NCBI RefSeq assembly: GCF_006385175.1
Contig: NZ_VFIY01000019.1
Span: 1-53,952, forward strand
Direction of reading: 5' to 3'
DNA length: 53,952 nt
DNA from: Emcibacter nanhaiensis
Lineage (GTDB): Bacteria > Pseudomonadota > Alphaproteobacteria > Sphingomonadales > Emcibacteraceae
Every line of letters begins with the position of its first letter. Position 1 is the stretch's first letter. The notes below the pieces were generated by a model, which saw only the letters and a program-made list of their open reading frames with translations, was not told where the DNA came from and did no database searches. Positions 23,843-33,040 of this stretch are shown piece by piece. Both the position numbers and the translations under genes were made by a program.

Positions 23843-25117
23843 ATGAATAATGCAGAACTCTGGGCGCGCCGGGAACAGGCGGTGGCCCGTGGTGTCGGGA
23901 CCATGCACCAGCGCTTTGCGGCGCGGGCGGAAAATGCCGAACTGTGGGATGTGGAAGGCAAGCGCTATATCGACTTTGCCACCGGCATTGCCGTGAACAA
24001 CACCGGGCACAGTGACCCGCGGATCATTGAAGCGGTGAAGGCGCAGCTCGACAATTTTTCCCACAGCTGTTTCCAGGTTAATCCCTATGAAAGTTACATC
24101 GCGCTGGCGGAAAAGCTCAATGGAGCCGCGCCGGGCGACACGCCCAAGAAATCCATCTTCCTCACCACCGGGGCGGAAGCGGTGGAAAATGCAGTCAAGA
24201 TCGCAAGGGCCGCGACCGGACGCTCCGGCATCATCGCCTTTAAGGGCGGTTTCCACGGCCGCACCATGATGGGCATGGCGCTGACCGGCAAGGTGGCGCC
24301 CTACAAGGTCGGTTTCGGGCCATTCCCGTCCGATATCTATCATGTGCCTTACCCCATTGCCTATCACGGCATCACCGAACAGATGAGCCTGGAGGCGCTG
24401 GACGGCCTGTTCAAGGCAGATATCGATCCCAAGCGGGTGGCGGCGATCATCCTCGAGCCGGTACAGGGAGAGGGTGGCTTTTACGCCGCGAGCCCCGACT
24501 TCATGCAGGCGCTGCGCAAGCTGTGTGACGAGCACGGCATGCTGCTGATCTGTGACGAGATCCAGACCGGTTTTGCCCGGACCGGAAAACTATTCGCCAC
24601 GGAATACAGCAATATCGAGCCGGACCTGATGACAGTGGCCAAGGCCATGGCCGGCGGCTTCCCGATCAGCGGCGTGGTCGGCAAGGCGGACATTATGGAT
24701 GCGGCGGCCCCGGGCGGCCTCGGCGGCACCTATGGCGGCTCACCGCTCGGCTGTGTGGCCGGGCTCAAGGTGATGGAGATCATCGAACAGGATAACCTGT
24801 GCGGGCGCGCCGTTGAAATCGGCGAACTGTTCAAAAGCCGGTTGTTGCGGATGAAAGGCAACGGCACGGGCTCCATCGGCGAGGTGCGTAACCTCGGCGC
24901 CATGATTGCCATGGAGCTGGTGAAGGACGGCGATGCCGACCAACCCGATGCCGAGCTCACTGGCCGGATTGTCCGGGAAGCGGCAGAACAGGGCCTGACG
25001 TTGCTCAGCTGCGGGGTGCGCGGCAATGTGATCCGCTTCCTGCCCGCACTCACCGCCAGCGACGACATTCTCAACGAGGGACTGGATATCCTCGAAGAGG
25101 TGATGGCGATCAGTTAG
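23843..25117 (+). CDS. gabT: 4-aminobutyrate aminotransferase
   Basis: A 424-residue class III PLP aminotransferase. Motifs are FATGIAVNNTGHSDPRI, FLTTGAEAVENAVKIARAAT, LEPVQGEGGFYAASPDF, LICDEIQTGFARTG (PLP Asp) and TVAKAMAGGFPISG (Schiff-base Lys). These are diagnostic of GABA transaminase. It transfers the amino group of GABA (or a similar omega-amino acid) to 2-oxoglutarate, giving succinate semialdehyde for the gabD product. RBS GGAGGG before the ATG, one base after gabD. A textbook terminator ends the unit at 25147-25171. Confidence 0.92.
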   Translation: MNNAELWARREQAVARGVGTMHQRFAARAENAELWDVEGKRYIDFATGIAVNNTGHSDPRIIEAVKAQLDNFSHSCFQVNPYESYIALAEKLNGAAPGDTPKKSIFLTTGAEAVENAVKIARAATGRSGIIAFKGGFHGRTMMGMALTGKVAPYKVGFGPFPSDIYHVPYPIAYHGITEQMSLEALDGLFKADIDPKRVAAIILEPVQGEGGFYAASPDFMQALRKLCDEHGMLLICDEIQTGFARTGKLFATEYSNIEPDLMTVAKAMAGGFPISGVVGKADIMDAAAPGGLGGTYGGSPLGCVAGLKVMEIIEQDNLCGRAVEIGELFKSRLLRMKGNGTGSIGEVRNLGAMIAMELVKDGDADQPDAELTGRIVREAAEQGLTLLSCGVRGNVIRFLPALTASDDILNEGLDILEEVMAIS

Positions 25118-25146
25118 CTCCTCACAACTGATTGCAGACCTGACTG

Positions 25147-25171
25147 GGACCCCTTCGGGGGTCCTTTTTTT
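25147..25171 (+). terminator. Intrinsic terminator after gabT
   Basis: GGACCCC-TTCG-GGGGTCC, a perfect 7-bp stem with a UUCG loop, is followed by seven T. It cleanly separates the gab unit from the guanidine unit. Confidence 0.95.
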
Positions 25172-25383
25172 CTAACTGAAGTAAATTGAATTAGGCAATA
25201 ATAGTTTGTTGGAAGCGCATCAAGATATGGGAGGTTTGCATTCTTATCCATGTAGACATGTTGTTGCTTCGAAGGACTTTCCGTCGATTGTCACCTCTCC
25301 ACGTTGGGACGACTGCTGGAAGGTGCCGGATTTTTTGACAACTATACCAGCATACATAAAAAAGTTTGTATGCTCCTCCGAAA

Positions 25384-25413
25384 CGTGTTACGAAAAATAA
25401 AGAACGTAACACG
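25384..25413. promoter_or_regulatory. Inverted repeat upstream of the NikR-like gene (candidate autoregulatory operator)
   Basis: CGTGTTACG-N12-CGTAACACG is a perfect 9-bp inverted repeat ending 13 bp before the ATG at 25427. NikR binds inverted half-sites whose centres are about two helical turns apart (GTATGA-N16-TCATAC in E. coli). Here the centre-to-centre distance is 21 bp with a different half-site sequence. This fits autoregulation by the adjacent NikR-fold protein. Confidence 0.7.
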
Positions 25414-25426
25414 ATTTGGAGGACGT

Positions 25427-25915
25427 ATGAACGACCAACCACAAGAAAGGCTGGCCCGGCTAGGGGTAAGCCTCCCATCTAGACTGCTGGATGAGCTTGA
25501 TACAATGATCTCGGATCGGGGATTGACCAATCGCTCCCAACTGATTGCGGAGCTGGTGCGCCAAGCGGTAACCAAACATGCGGCGGTGGAGCCGGGGGCC
25601 GTGCTCGCTGGCACGATCACTATGATCTACCAGAACAACAAGGGACATATCCGAAATGCCCTTGCCCAGACCCAACAGTATTTCATTAAGGAAACCATCT
25701 CCTCCCAGCATGTCTTTCTAGAGGAGGACCATTCTCTCGAAGTGCTTCTGGTTCAGGGAACCATCGAAAGGCTCAATGACCTATGTGATCAGATGCGGGC
25801 GATCCGCGGGGTTAACCAGATAAATTTGGTGACCACACGTACCTTGCTGCCGCCCCTTCATGCACATGGGGATGAAGCAGGCGAAATCGAATTTAAAAAG
25901 AAAGAGGTAAAATAG
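25427..25915 (+). CDS. NikR-fold (ribbon-helix-helix + ACT-like) regulator with altered metal site
   Basis: A 162-residue homologue of the nickel regulator NikR. The N-terminal RHH domain (about 8-50) reads RLARLGVSLPSRLLDELDTM and TNRSQLIAELVRQAV. The C-terminal tetramerisation domain (about 60-137) reads GTITMIYQNN, SLEVLLVQGTIERLNDLCD and QINLVTT. Aligned by eye with E. coli NikR, three of the four high-affinity nickel ligands are replaced (H76 by Q84, H89 by F97, C95 by S103) and only H87 (H95) is kept. It is therefore unlikely to sense nickel in the usual way. The ATG at 25427 has a TTGGAGG RBS and follows a perfect inverted repeat. It abuts the first DUF1989 gene (no gap) and probably controls the whole operon. 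Confidence 0.85.
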   Translation: MNDQPQERLARLGVSLPSRLLDELDTMISDRGLTNRSQLIAELVRQAVTKHAAVEPGAVLAGTITMIYQNNKGHIRNALAQTQQYFIKETISSQHVFLEEDHSLEVLLVQGTIERLNDLCDQMRAIRGVNQINLVTTRTLLPPLHAHGDEAGEIEFKKKEVK

Positions 25916-26761
25916 ATGAGCGGGTCAGAAACAGCAGATCCAGCGCTTGCCCGGGAACATGCCCGCCGTCAGGCAGGGACAAAGGTCGAGGCGATGCGGA
26001 CGATCCCGTCCTCTGCAGCAGTAAATCTGCCGGATGGAGTGTCGGCAAAGGATGTTATCTGGGATGAGGTGATTGCCGCCGGTGGTTATGCCATTCACAG
26101 CCTGACACGCGGGGATCGCTTGCAGATTATAGATATCCATGGAGACGGCTGCGTTTCCCTGAATATGTTTAACGCCCAGCATCCTGCGGAACGGTTGAAT
26201 GTGGCCGACAGCATCAAGGTTCAGTGGAAAGCCTATCTCGGGCAGGGGGACCTGATCCTGTCCGGACTGGGCCGGGTGCTGGCCAGTATTCTAAAGGATG
26301 ACGGTTGCGGCATTGATCCCTTCAGCGGGGCGTCAAATCGGCATACTGTTCTGGATCATTATGGCGATAACAGTATCGATCATCCTAATGCGCGCGATCG
26401 TTTTCTGACGGCAGCGGCCAAATGCGGGCTCTCCCGCAAGGATGTACATGCCTGTCTGAATATCTTCAAGCCGGTGCGGATTGCCGAGACGGGCGAGACA
26501 CTGGTGGAGGTGGGACCATTCGTGCCCGGCCGTGTCCTGGAATTGCGTGCGGAAATGAACCTGCTGGTGTTTCTCGCAAACTGTCCGCATGTCCTTGACG
26601 AGCGAAAGGCGTATAGCGTGTCGCCGGTCCGGGCGGTGGCCTGGAAGGGGGAAGAAACAGGATTTGATGATCCGATCCGCAACGCCAGTCCCGAAGCACT
26701 CCGGGCCTTTGAAAATGTCGAAGATTATTTCCACAGCGGTGAGCAGAGGGGAGAAGGATGA
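25916..26761 (+). CDS. DUF1989 protein, urea-amidolyase-associated protein 1 / carboxyguanidine deiminase subunit
   Basis: A 281-residue DUF1989 protein. Family marks are the RGDRLQIIDIHGDGCVSLNM strand pair, NVADSIKVQWKAYLGQGDLI, the HxxxDHYG region, CGLSRKDVHACLNIFKPVRI, and the final LRAEMNLLVFLANCPHVLDE. Proteins long annotated as urea carboxylase-associated (UAAP1/UAAP2) are known to form a heteromeric carboxyguanidine deiminase (CgdAB), which turns carboxyguanidine into allophanate and ammonia. The pair of DUF1989 genes followed by a carboxylase and allophanate hydrolase is the guanidine-pathway order. It overlaps the next gene by 4 bp. Confidence 0.85.
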   Translation: MSGSETADPALAREHARRQAGTKVEAMRTIPSSAAVNLPDGVSAKDVIWDEVIAAGGYAIHSLTRGDRLQIIDIHGDGCVSLNMFNAQHPAERLNVADSIKVQWKAYLGQGDLILSGLGRVLASILKDDGCGIDPFSGASNRHTVLDHYGDNSIDHPNARDRFLTAAAKCGLSRKDVHACLNIFKPVRIAETGETLVEVGPFVPGRVLELRAEMNLLVFLANCPHVLDERKAYSVSPVRAVAWKGEETGFDDPIRNASPEALRAFENVEDYFHSGEQRGEG

Positions 26762-27393
26762 TGTCTGATAAAGCACTCGACATATTGCCAGGGCAGGTCG
26801 TCCATGACGAAACCGTGGCTGCAAAAGCTCCTTGGGCGCATTCTCTTCTGAAGGGGCAGGCCCTGCGTATTGTGGATCTGGAAGGTAACCAGGCAGTCGA
26901 TTTCCTGGCCTATAACCTGCACGATGACAGTGAACGATATAGCGCCCAGGATACAATTGCTGCCCAGCGCAATGTCTACCTGACTACCGGGTCGGTGCTG
27001 CTCTCCAACGAGGGGACGCCGATGATGACCGTCACCGGCGGGTCGGTGGATCGTCACGACACCATTGGCGGGGCCTGTTCCTGTGAATCCAATACCCTGC
27101 GCTATGGCCATCACACCCGGGCGCAACATGCCTGTGTGGAGAATTTTCTGATCGGTAATTCGCCCTTTGGCGGAGACAGCCGCGACTTGGTGCCTAATAT
27201 AAACTGGTTCATGAACGTGCCAGTGGAAGCAGACGGTATGCTGGGTATTGTCGACGGCATTTCCGCGCCCGGCCTTTATGTGGATATCCGCGCTGAAATG
27301 GATATCAGAATCGTGGTGTCCAACTGTCCGCAAATTAACAATCCCTGCAACGGCTTTAACCCCACGCCGGTACGTATGATCATTTCAGGATAG
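26758..27393 (+). CDS. DUF1989 protein, urea-amidolyase-associated protein 2 / carboxyguanidine deiminase subunit
   Basis: A 211-residue second DUF1989 protein, shorter than its neighbour as usual for UAAP2. Key segments are LRIVDLEGNQAVDFLAYNLH, SAQDTIAAQRNVYLTTGSVL, a Cys/His-rich stretch (GGACSCESN, RYGHHTRAQHACVENFL) likely to bind zinc, NINWFMNVPVEADG and SNCPQINNPCNGFNPTPVR. It is the expected partner of the 25916 product in carboxyguanidine deiminase. The ATG overlaps the previous stop, so the subunits are translationally coupled. A second ATG immediately follows the first (26761). Confidence 0.86.
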   Translation: MMSDKALDILPGQVVHDETVAAKAPWAHSLLKGQALRIVDLEGNQAVDFLAYNLHDDSERYSAQDTIAAQRNVYLTTGSVLLSNEGTPMMTVTGGSVDRHDTIGGACSCESNTLRYGHHTRAQHACVENFLIGNSPFGGDSRDLVPNINWFMNVPVEADGMLGIVDGISAPGLYVDIRAEMDIRIVVSNCPQINNPCNGFNPTPVRMIISG

Positions 27394-27407
27394 GGTGGAG
27401 GGCGAGA

Positions 27408-30400
27408 GTGTTTTCCAAAGTATTGATTGCCAATCGCGGCGTTATCGCTTGCCGCATCATCCGGACCCTGAAAAAGATGGGGGTTCAATCAGTTGCCGTC
27501 TACACGGAGGCCGATGCGACCTCTGCCCATGTGCGCTATGCCGACGAAGCGATTTATATCGGCGGGCCGGAGGCGGCTAACGCCTATTTGGACGGAGATA
27601 AAATCATCGAGGCGGCAAAGGCTGGGGGGGCGGAAGCGATCCATCCGGGATATGGTTTCCTGAGTGAGAATGCCGGTTTCGCGGAGGCCTGTGCAGCGGC
27701 GGGTATCGAGTTTATCGGACCGACACCCGATACTATCCGGCTTTTCGGGCGCAAACATACTGCCCGTGAACTTGCCCAGGCGGCGGGTGCCCCGCTTATG
27801 CCGGGCAGCGGTCTGTTGGAAAATGCGGACCAAGCGGCTCAGGAAGCGGAAAACCTCGGCTATCCGGTAATGCTGAAGGCGACGGCCGGCGGAGGCGGGA
27901 TCGGCATGCGTGTTTGCGAAGACCGGGATGACCTGCTGAGCGCCTTCGATACCGTTCAGCGCCAGGGTCAGGGATCTTTCGGGGATGGGGGTGTGTTTCT
28001 AGAACGTTACGTGCGGCACGCCCGCCATGTGGAGGTTCAGATCTTCGGCGACGGAGGGGGGAATGTGGTTGTGCTCGGGGACAGGGATTGTTCCCTTCAG
28101 CGCCGAAACCAGAAAGTGATTGAGGAAACACCCGCGCCAAACCTGCCGACACATATCCGCGACCTTCTCTGGCGAAGCGCCGGGGATATAGCTGCTGCTG
28201 CTTGCTATCGGTCGGCCGGGACCGTTGAGTTCCTGTATGACGTCGACAGAGAGACGGCCTATTTTCTGGAAGTGAATACTCGTTTGCAGGTGGAGCATGC
28301 GGTGACTGAGGAAGTGACCGGGGTTGACCTGGTTGACTGGATGGTGCGCGGTGCCTCGGGTGATTTCAGTGTTATGGAAAAAGACGTTCCGGCCAGAGGC
28401 GCAGCCATTCAGGCCAGGGTCTATGCAGAGGATCCCAGTAACGACTATATGCCCAGTGCTGGTCTTGTCACCGATATTAGCGGACCGAAGTCCACAAGGT
28501 TCGAAACTTATCTTGAGCCCGGAGTGAAGGTCAGTGCACATTATGATCCCATGCTTGGCAAGATTGTTGCATCTGGCCCGGATCGGGCGTCGGCACTTGA
28601 GGCATTGGAAACGGCTCTTACAGAAACGACAATCAGTGGACTGACAACAAACCTGGAATGGTTGAAAGAAGTGGTGTCTTTGTCCGAAGTTGTCGAAGGC
28701 AAAGCAACGACCCGCACGCTGGAAAAAGTCGCCTTTCAGCCGCAGGCAATGCGCATTCTTTCCGGCGGTCCGTCCACGACTGTGCAGGACGCGAAGGGAC
28801 GCCTGGGATACTGGCATGTCGGCGTGCCACCCTCAGGCGCGATGGACTTTCTGTCATTGCGCCTGGCCAACAGACTGTTGGGCAATAGTGAGGACGCCGC
28901 AGGACTTGAGTTTACCGCCATGGGTCCGGCCATCAGGTTTGAGTGTGCCAGCTGGATATGCCTCGGGGGAGCGGATTTTGCGGCCGAACTGAATGGTAAG
29001 CTGATCAGGACCTATCAGGCCATAAAGGTAACTGCCGGGGATGAACTGGTCTGCGGCCGGGTTAATGGCGCCGGTTTGAGAGGATATCTGGCGGTGGCGG
29101 GCGGCATTGCCGTGCCGGAATTTATGGGAAGCCGGGCGACCTTTACACTGGGTGAGTTCGGCGGACATGCCGGGCGGGCGCTTGCGGCGGGGGACTTGCT
29201 CCCCATTAAGGCGTGTGACCGGCTGGAAAAAACTGACGAGTGTCGCTTCACGAACCTTCCTTCTCTCGAGAAGGAATGGATCATTCGAGTGACGCTCGGG
29301 CCACATTCAAGTCCCGATTTTTTCACCGATGAAGATGTGGATATGCTCTTGGCGGCCAACTGGAAGGTACATTTTAACTCCAGCAGGACTGGGGTACGAC
29401 TGGTCGGCCCGAAACCGGACTGGGCGCGTAAGGATGGCGGCGAAGCCGGCCTTCATCCCTCCAATATTCACGACAATGCCTATGCCATCGGTGCGGTGGA
29501 CTTTACGGGGGACATGCCAATCCTGTTGGGTCCCGACGGTCCGTCGCTGGGCGGTTTTGTCTGCCCCTTTGTCACGATCACCGCCGACCTGTGGAAACTG
29601 GGTCAGCTGGCGCCGGGGGACAGGGTGAGTTTCCAGCTTGTGGACGACCGTTCGGCGCGGGAAGCCCTGTTCAGTCAGGAAAATTGTATTTCCAATGGAA
29701 GCGAGACCGTCTGGTCGTCGGTTGCTGTCGCCGCGCAGGATCAGGACGCCATTCTTCATCGGCTGGAAGAAAGCGGGGAACGTCCCGCGGTAACCTATCG
29801 TCGCCAGGGGGATGCCAATCTGCTGGTGGAATATGGTCCCATCGTTCTCGATCTGGAGCTCAGAGCCAGGATCCATGCGCTGATGCTGGCGATTGAAGAG
29901 CGAATTGACGGACTGATCGAGGTCACGCCCGGGGTGCGCTCCCTGCAAATCCATTTTGATCCGCTGACGGTAAATCGGGAAACGCTAATTGACAAACTGG
30001 TCGAGATCGAGGAAACGCTGGGCGATCTCTCGGATTTTGAGGCGACGTCCCGGGTCGTACATTTGCCATTGTCCTGGGAAGATCCGCATGTGCAACAGAC
30101 CATTGATAAATATATGCGGTCGGTCAGGGATGATGCGCCCTGGTGTCCGGATAACATCGAATTCATCCGTCGGGTGAACGGCCTGGAGAGCCGGGAAGAT
30201 GTCTATCGCACGGTTTTTGATGCGGATTATCTGGTGATCGGACTTGGTGATGTCTATCTGGGGGCGCCGCTGGCAACCCCCATGGATCCCCGGCATCGTC
30301 TGGTGACCACAAAATATAATCCCGCCCGGACCTGGACGCCGCCGAATGTGGTGGGCATCGGCGGGGCCTATCTTTGTATTTACGGTATGGAAGGACCCGG

Positions 30401-31013
30401 CGGCTATCAGCTGTTCGGCCGCACCGTGCAGGTCTGGAACTCCTGGAGTGCAACGGGGTCTTTTGAAGCGGGGTGCCCGTGGCTGCTGCGCTTTTTCGAT
30501 CGGATCAAATTCTATGAGGTCAGCGCAGAGGAGCTTGCGGAATGGCGGCGGGAATTTCCCCTCGGCAGGCGCGATGTGAAAATTGAGGAAGATGTCTTCC
30601 GTATGCAGGATTACCGGGCTTTCCTGGAGCGGGAAGCCGGGAGTATTGCGGAATTCCGTACCAGAAGAGAGGCGGCCTTCGCCCGGGAGCGGGATGACTG
30701 GGAAGCCGCGGGCGAATTTTCCAGGGTTGCGGAAATGGAGGAAGCGCTCGAGACGGAAGCTGCCCCGGCGGCCCTGGAGCTGCCGGAGAATGCCATGGCC
30801 ATCGAAACGCCTCTGAGTGGTGTGGTCTGGAAAATCCATGTTGAAGAGGGGGTGCAGGTTACCAAGGGGCATGTTCTAGCCTCGGTGGAAGCTATGAAAA
30901 TGGAACAGGCGATTGCGAGCCCTTGTAACGGCGTGGTTATCGGCATCTATGCAGCAGAAGGCAGTGAAGTTACTCTGGGGTCCACGATCCTGGCAGTAAA
31001 AGAGGAGGATTAG
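27408..31013 (+). CDS. Biotin-dependent urea/guanidine carboxylase
   Basis: A 1201-residue multidomain carboxylase. In order: biotin carboxylase (about 1-450; IANRGVIACRIIRTLKKMG, the glycine loop KATAGGGGIGM, FLEVNTRLQVEHAVTE), an AHS2/KipA-like carboxyltransferase part (about 450-750), an AHS1/KipI-like part (about 780-1020; YNPARTWTPPNVVGIGGAYL, GMEGPGGYQLFGRT), and a C-terminal biotinyl domain with EAMKMEQ (biotinyl Lys K1164). Urea carboxylase makes allophanate from urea. The guanidine-preferring forms make carboxyguanidine for CgdAB. The two DUF1989 genes just upstream and the Gdx exporter nearby favour guanidine, but the active-site residue that separates the two was not identified by eye. 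GTG start with GGTGGAGGG RBS. Confidence 0.92.
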   Translation: MFSKVLIANRGVIACRIIRTLKKMGVQSVAVYTEADATSAHVRYADEAIYIGGPEAANAYLDGDKIIEAAKAGGAEAIHPGYGFLSENAGFAEACAAAGIEFIGPTPDTIRLFGRKHTARELAQAAGAPLMPGSGLLENADQAAQEAENLGYPVMLKATAGGGGIGMRVCEDRDDLLSAFDTVQRQGQGSFGDGGVFLERYVRHARHVEVQIFGDGGGNVVVLGDRDCSLQRRNQKVIEETPAPNLPTHIRDLLWRSAGDIAAAACYRSAGTVEFLYDVDRETAYFLEVNTRLQVEHAVTEEVTGVDLVDWMVRGASGDFSVMEKDVPARGAAIQARVYAEDPSNDYMPSAGLVTDISGPKSTRFETYLEPGVKVSAHYDPMLGKIVASGPDRASALEALETALTETTISGLTTNLEWLKEVVSLSEVVEGKATTRTLEKVAFQPQAMRILSGGPSTTVQDAKGRLGYWHVGVPPSGAMDFLSLRLANRLLGNSEDAAGLEFTAMGPAIRFECASWICLGGADFAAELNGKLIRTYQAIKVTAGDELVCGRVNGAGLRGYLAVAGGIAVPEFMGSRATFTLGEFGGHAGRALAAGDLLPIKACDRLEKTDECRFTNLPSLEKEWIIRVTLGPHSSPDFFTDEDVDMLLAANWKVHFNSSRTGVRLVGPKPDWARKDGGEAGLHPSNIHDNAYAIGAVDFTGDMPILLGPDGPSLGGFVCPFVTITADLWKLGQLAPGDRVSFQLVDDRSAREALFSQENCISNGSETVWSSVAVAAQDQDAILHRLEESGERPAVTYRRQGDANLLVEYGPIVLDLELRARIHALMLAIEERIDGLIEVTPGVRSLQIHFDPLTVNRETLIDKLVEIEETLGDLSDFEATSRVVHLPLSWEDPHVQQTIDKYMRSVRDDAPWCPDNIEFIRRVNGLESREDVYRTVFDADYLVIGLGDVYLGAPLATPMDPRHRLVTTKYNPARTWTPPNVVGIGGAYLCIYGMEGPGGYQLFGRTVQVWNSWSATGSFEAGCPWLLRFFDRIKFYEVSAEELAEWRREFPLGRRDVKIEEDVFRMQDYRAFLEREAGSIAEFRTRREAAFARERDDWEAAGEFSRVAEMEEALETEAAPAALELPENAMAIETPLSGVVWKIHVEEGVQVTKGHVLASVEAMKMEQAIASPCNGVVIGIYAAEGSEVTLGSTILAVKEED

Positions 31014-31018
31014 GCATC

Positions 31019-32794
31019 ATGACAATATTTTCGGTAAACGACATTGCAGAGAGGGTAAGGTCAGGCGGGACAACCGCCGTTGAGATCGCAAGAGACGTTC
31101 TGGAGCGCTGCCGAAAATATGATGCCGTGCAAAAGCAGGTCTGGATCCTGAGGCTGGATGAAGAAAGCCTGTGTGCACAGGCGGCCCGGATTGACAGCCG
31201 GATCAAGGCTGGGGAAGTGCTTCCGCTTGCCGGTGTGCCCTTCGCCGTCAAGGATAATATCGATGTGGCCGGCCTGGAGACCACGGCAGCCTGTCCGGCC
31301 TTCGCTTATACACCGGAAGTCTCGGCCCCGGTTGTAGAACGACTGCAGGAGGCCGGCGCACTGCTGGTGGGCAAGACTAATCTGGACCAGTTTGCAACTG
31401 GCCTGGTGGGTGTGCGTTCGCCTTACGGAGCGGTTCAGAATGCTTTTAATCGGGAATATGTCAGTGGTGGATCAAGCTCTGGCTCGGCAGTGGCAGTGGC
31501 TGCCGGGCTAGTGGCGTTTGCGCTGGGCACCGATACGGCGGGGTCGGGAAGAGTACCTGCGGCATTCAATCACCTGATCGGCCTGAAACCGACAAAAGGG
31601 CGCTGGAGCACCCGTGGGGTGGTACCTGCCTGCCGGTCGCTGGATTGCGTCAGCGTATTTACTAACGATGTGCGGGATGCCGGTCTGGTGGATGACTGCC
31701 TCAACTGGTTTGACGAAAAAGACCCTTTTTCACGACCGGCTGCCGGTTCTCCCGGCACAGGAGCGGAGTTCAGCTTTGGTGTGGCGCGGGATGAACAGTT
31801 GCAGTGGTTTGGTGACCAAGCCTCCCGGCAGGCGTATGAAAAGGCAGTCGGGCATCTGGAGATGCTCGGCGGTAAGAAAGTGACGGTGGATATCTCTCCG
31901 CTCAGTGATTGTGCCGCTATGTTGTATCGTGGGCCCTGGGTAGCGGAACGTGCTGCGGCTGTCGGGGACCTGTTGAAGAATAATCCCGGCGCCATTCACC
32001 CGGCAGTCCGGGGCGCCATGCGTGATGGCCAGGGAGTGAACGGCGTCGATACTTTTAACGCTCTGTACCGTCTAAAGGAATTTGAGCGTATGGCCGGTAA
32101 CATGTGGAAGGGTATGGATATTCTGGTGCTGCCGACAACGCCGACCATCTATCGTATTTCGGAACTGCTTGCCGAACCGGAAGTCCTGAACGCCAATCTG
32201 GGGTTATATACAAACTTTGTAAACCTGCTGGATATGTCGGCGATCGCTCTGCCCAGTGGCCAGCGTGAAAACGGCACGGGCACCGGGATTTCCCTCATCG
32301 GTCCGGCTCATATGGACAGAGGATTGCTGGAAATTGCTGCTCGTTTCGAAACGCAGTTTGGTGACATGACGCGTCCCCCGCTTGATCTTGAATCATCCGG
32401 GGATACTGTGGTTCAACTGGCCGTTTGTGGTGCTCACCTGCATGGAATGCCGCTGAACTGGCAATTGGCTTCCCGACAGGCAAAGCTGGTGTCAAGGACC
32501 CGGACTGCCCCGGTCTATAAAATGTACGCGATGGAGGTCTCACCCCCGAAACCGGCACTGATTCATACCGGCGCGGAGGGCACTTCCATTGAAGTGGAGA
32601 TTTATGAACTTTCCACTGAGGATTTCGGAAGCTTTGTGGAGGAAGTGCCGCCACCGCTTGCGATCGGTAGCGTTGATCTTGAAGGCGGTGATACCGTTAA
32701 AGGCTTTGTTGCGGAACCACGCGCCTGCGATGGCGCCATGGATATCAGCCGGTTCGGGGGTTGGCGGCGTTATATGGCGACGCAGAACGCCTGA
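31019..32794 (+). CDS. atzF: Allophanate hydrolase
   Basis: A 591-residue amidase-signature enzyme with the Ser-cisSer-Lys triad: K78 in AVKDNID, the cis-Ser in SGGSSSGSA (about S153) and nucleophile S176 in GTDTAGSGRVPA. The C-terminal roughly 130 residues (LAVCGAHLHGMPLNWQL to GFVAEPRACDGAMDISRFGG) match the accessory domain of AtzF/DUR1 enzymes. It cleaves allophanate to two ammonia and two CO2, completing the pathway begun by the carboxylase 5 bp upstream. Length is typical. As the last gene of the plus-strand unit, it is convergent with the exporter at 33041. Confidence 0.92.
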   Translation: MTIFSVNDIAERVRSGGTTAVEIARDVLERCRKYDAVQKQVWILRLDEESLCAQAARIDSRIKAGEVLPLAGVPFAVKDNIDVAGLETTAACPAFAYTPEVSAPVVERLQEAGALLVGKTNLDQFATGLVGVRSPYGAVQNAFNREYVSGGSSSGSAVAVAAGLVAFALGTDTAGSGRVPAAFNHLIGLKPTKGRWSTRGVVPACRSLDCVSVFTNDVRDAGLVDDCLNWFDEKDPFSRPAAGSPGTGAEFSFGVARDEQLQWFGDQASRQAYEKAVGHLEMLGGKKVTVDISPLSDCAAMLYRGPWVAERAAAVGDLLKNNPGAIHPAVRGAMRDGQGVNGVDTFNALYRLKEFERMAGNMWKGMDILVLPTTPTIYRISELLAEPEVLNANLGLYTNFVNLLDMSAIALPSGQRENGTGTGISLIGPAHMDRGLLEIAARFETQFGDMTRPPLDLESSGDTVVQLAVCGAHLHGMPLNWQLASRQAKLVSRTRTAPVYKMYAMEVSPPKPALIHTGAEGTSIEVEIYELSTEDFGSFVEEVPPPLAIGSVDLEGGDTVKGFVAEPRACDGAMDISRFGGWRRYMATQNA

Positions 32795-33040
32795 AACCAT
32801 ATCAGAAAATTCCACAGGAATATCTCTTTCACTGTGATTGACCGATACATAGACGAATTATTGGCCAGGCGTGATGTTGACGTTAGGTATGAAACTGTTC
32901 GATAAGTTCGGAGCAGAATATACGTGATGCACCAAGAAGAGGCAGCCTCTCTTTTTGGTGGCTACGGCTGCCTACTCCGGCTTTCTATTTGAAAAGTTTC
33001 TACCCGAGAAATATGTGAAAAATTTTACAGAAACCATTGG

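Noticed and set aside
25172-25426. Guanidine riboswitch upstream of the carboxylase operon
   Set aside because: I could not find the conserved ykkC-type sequence blocks. The region instead has an inverted repeat suited to a protein regulator.
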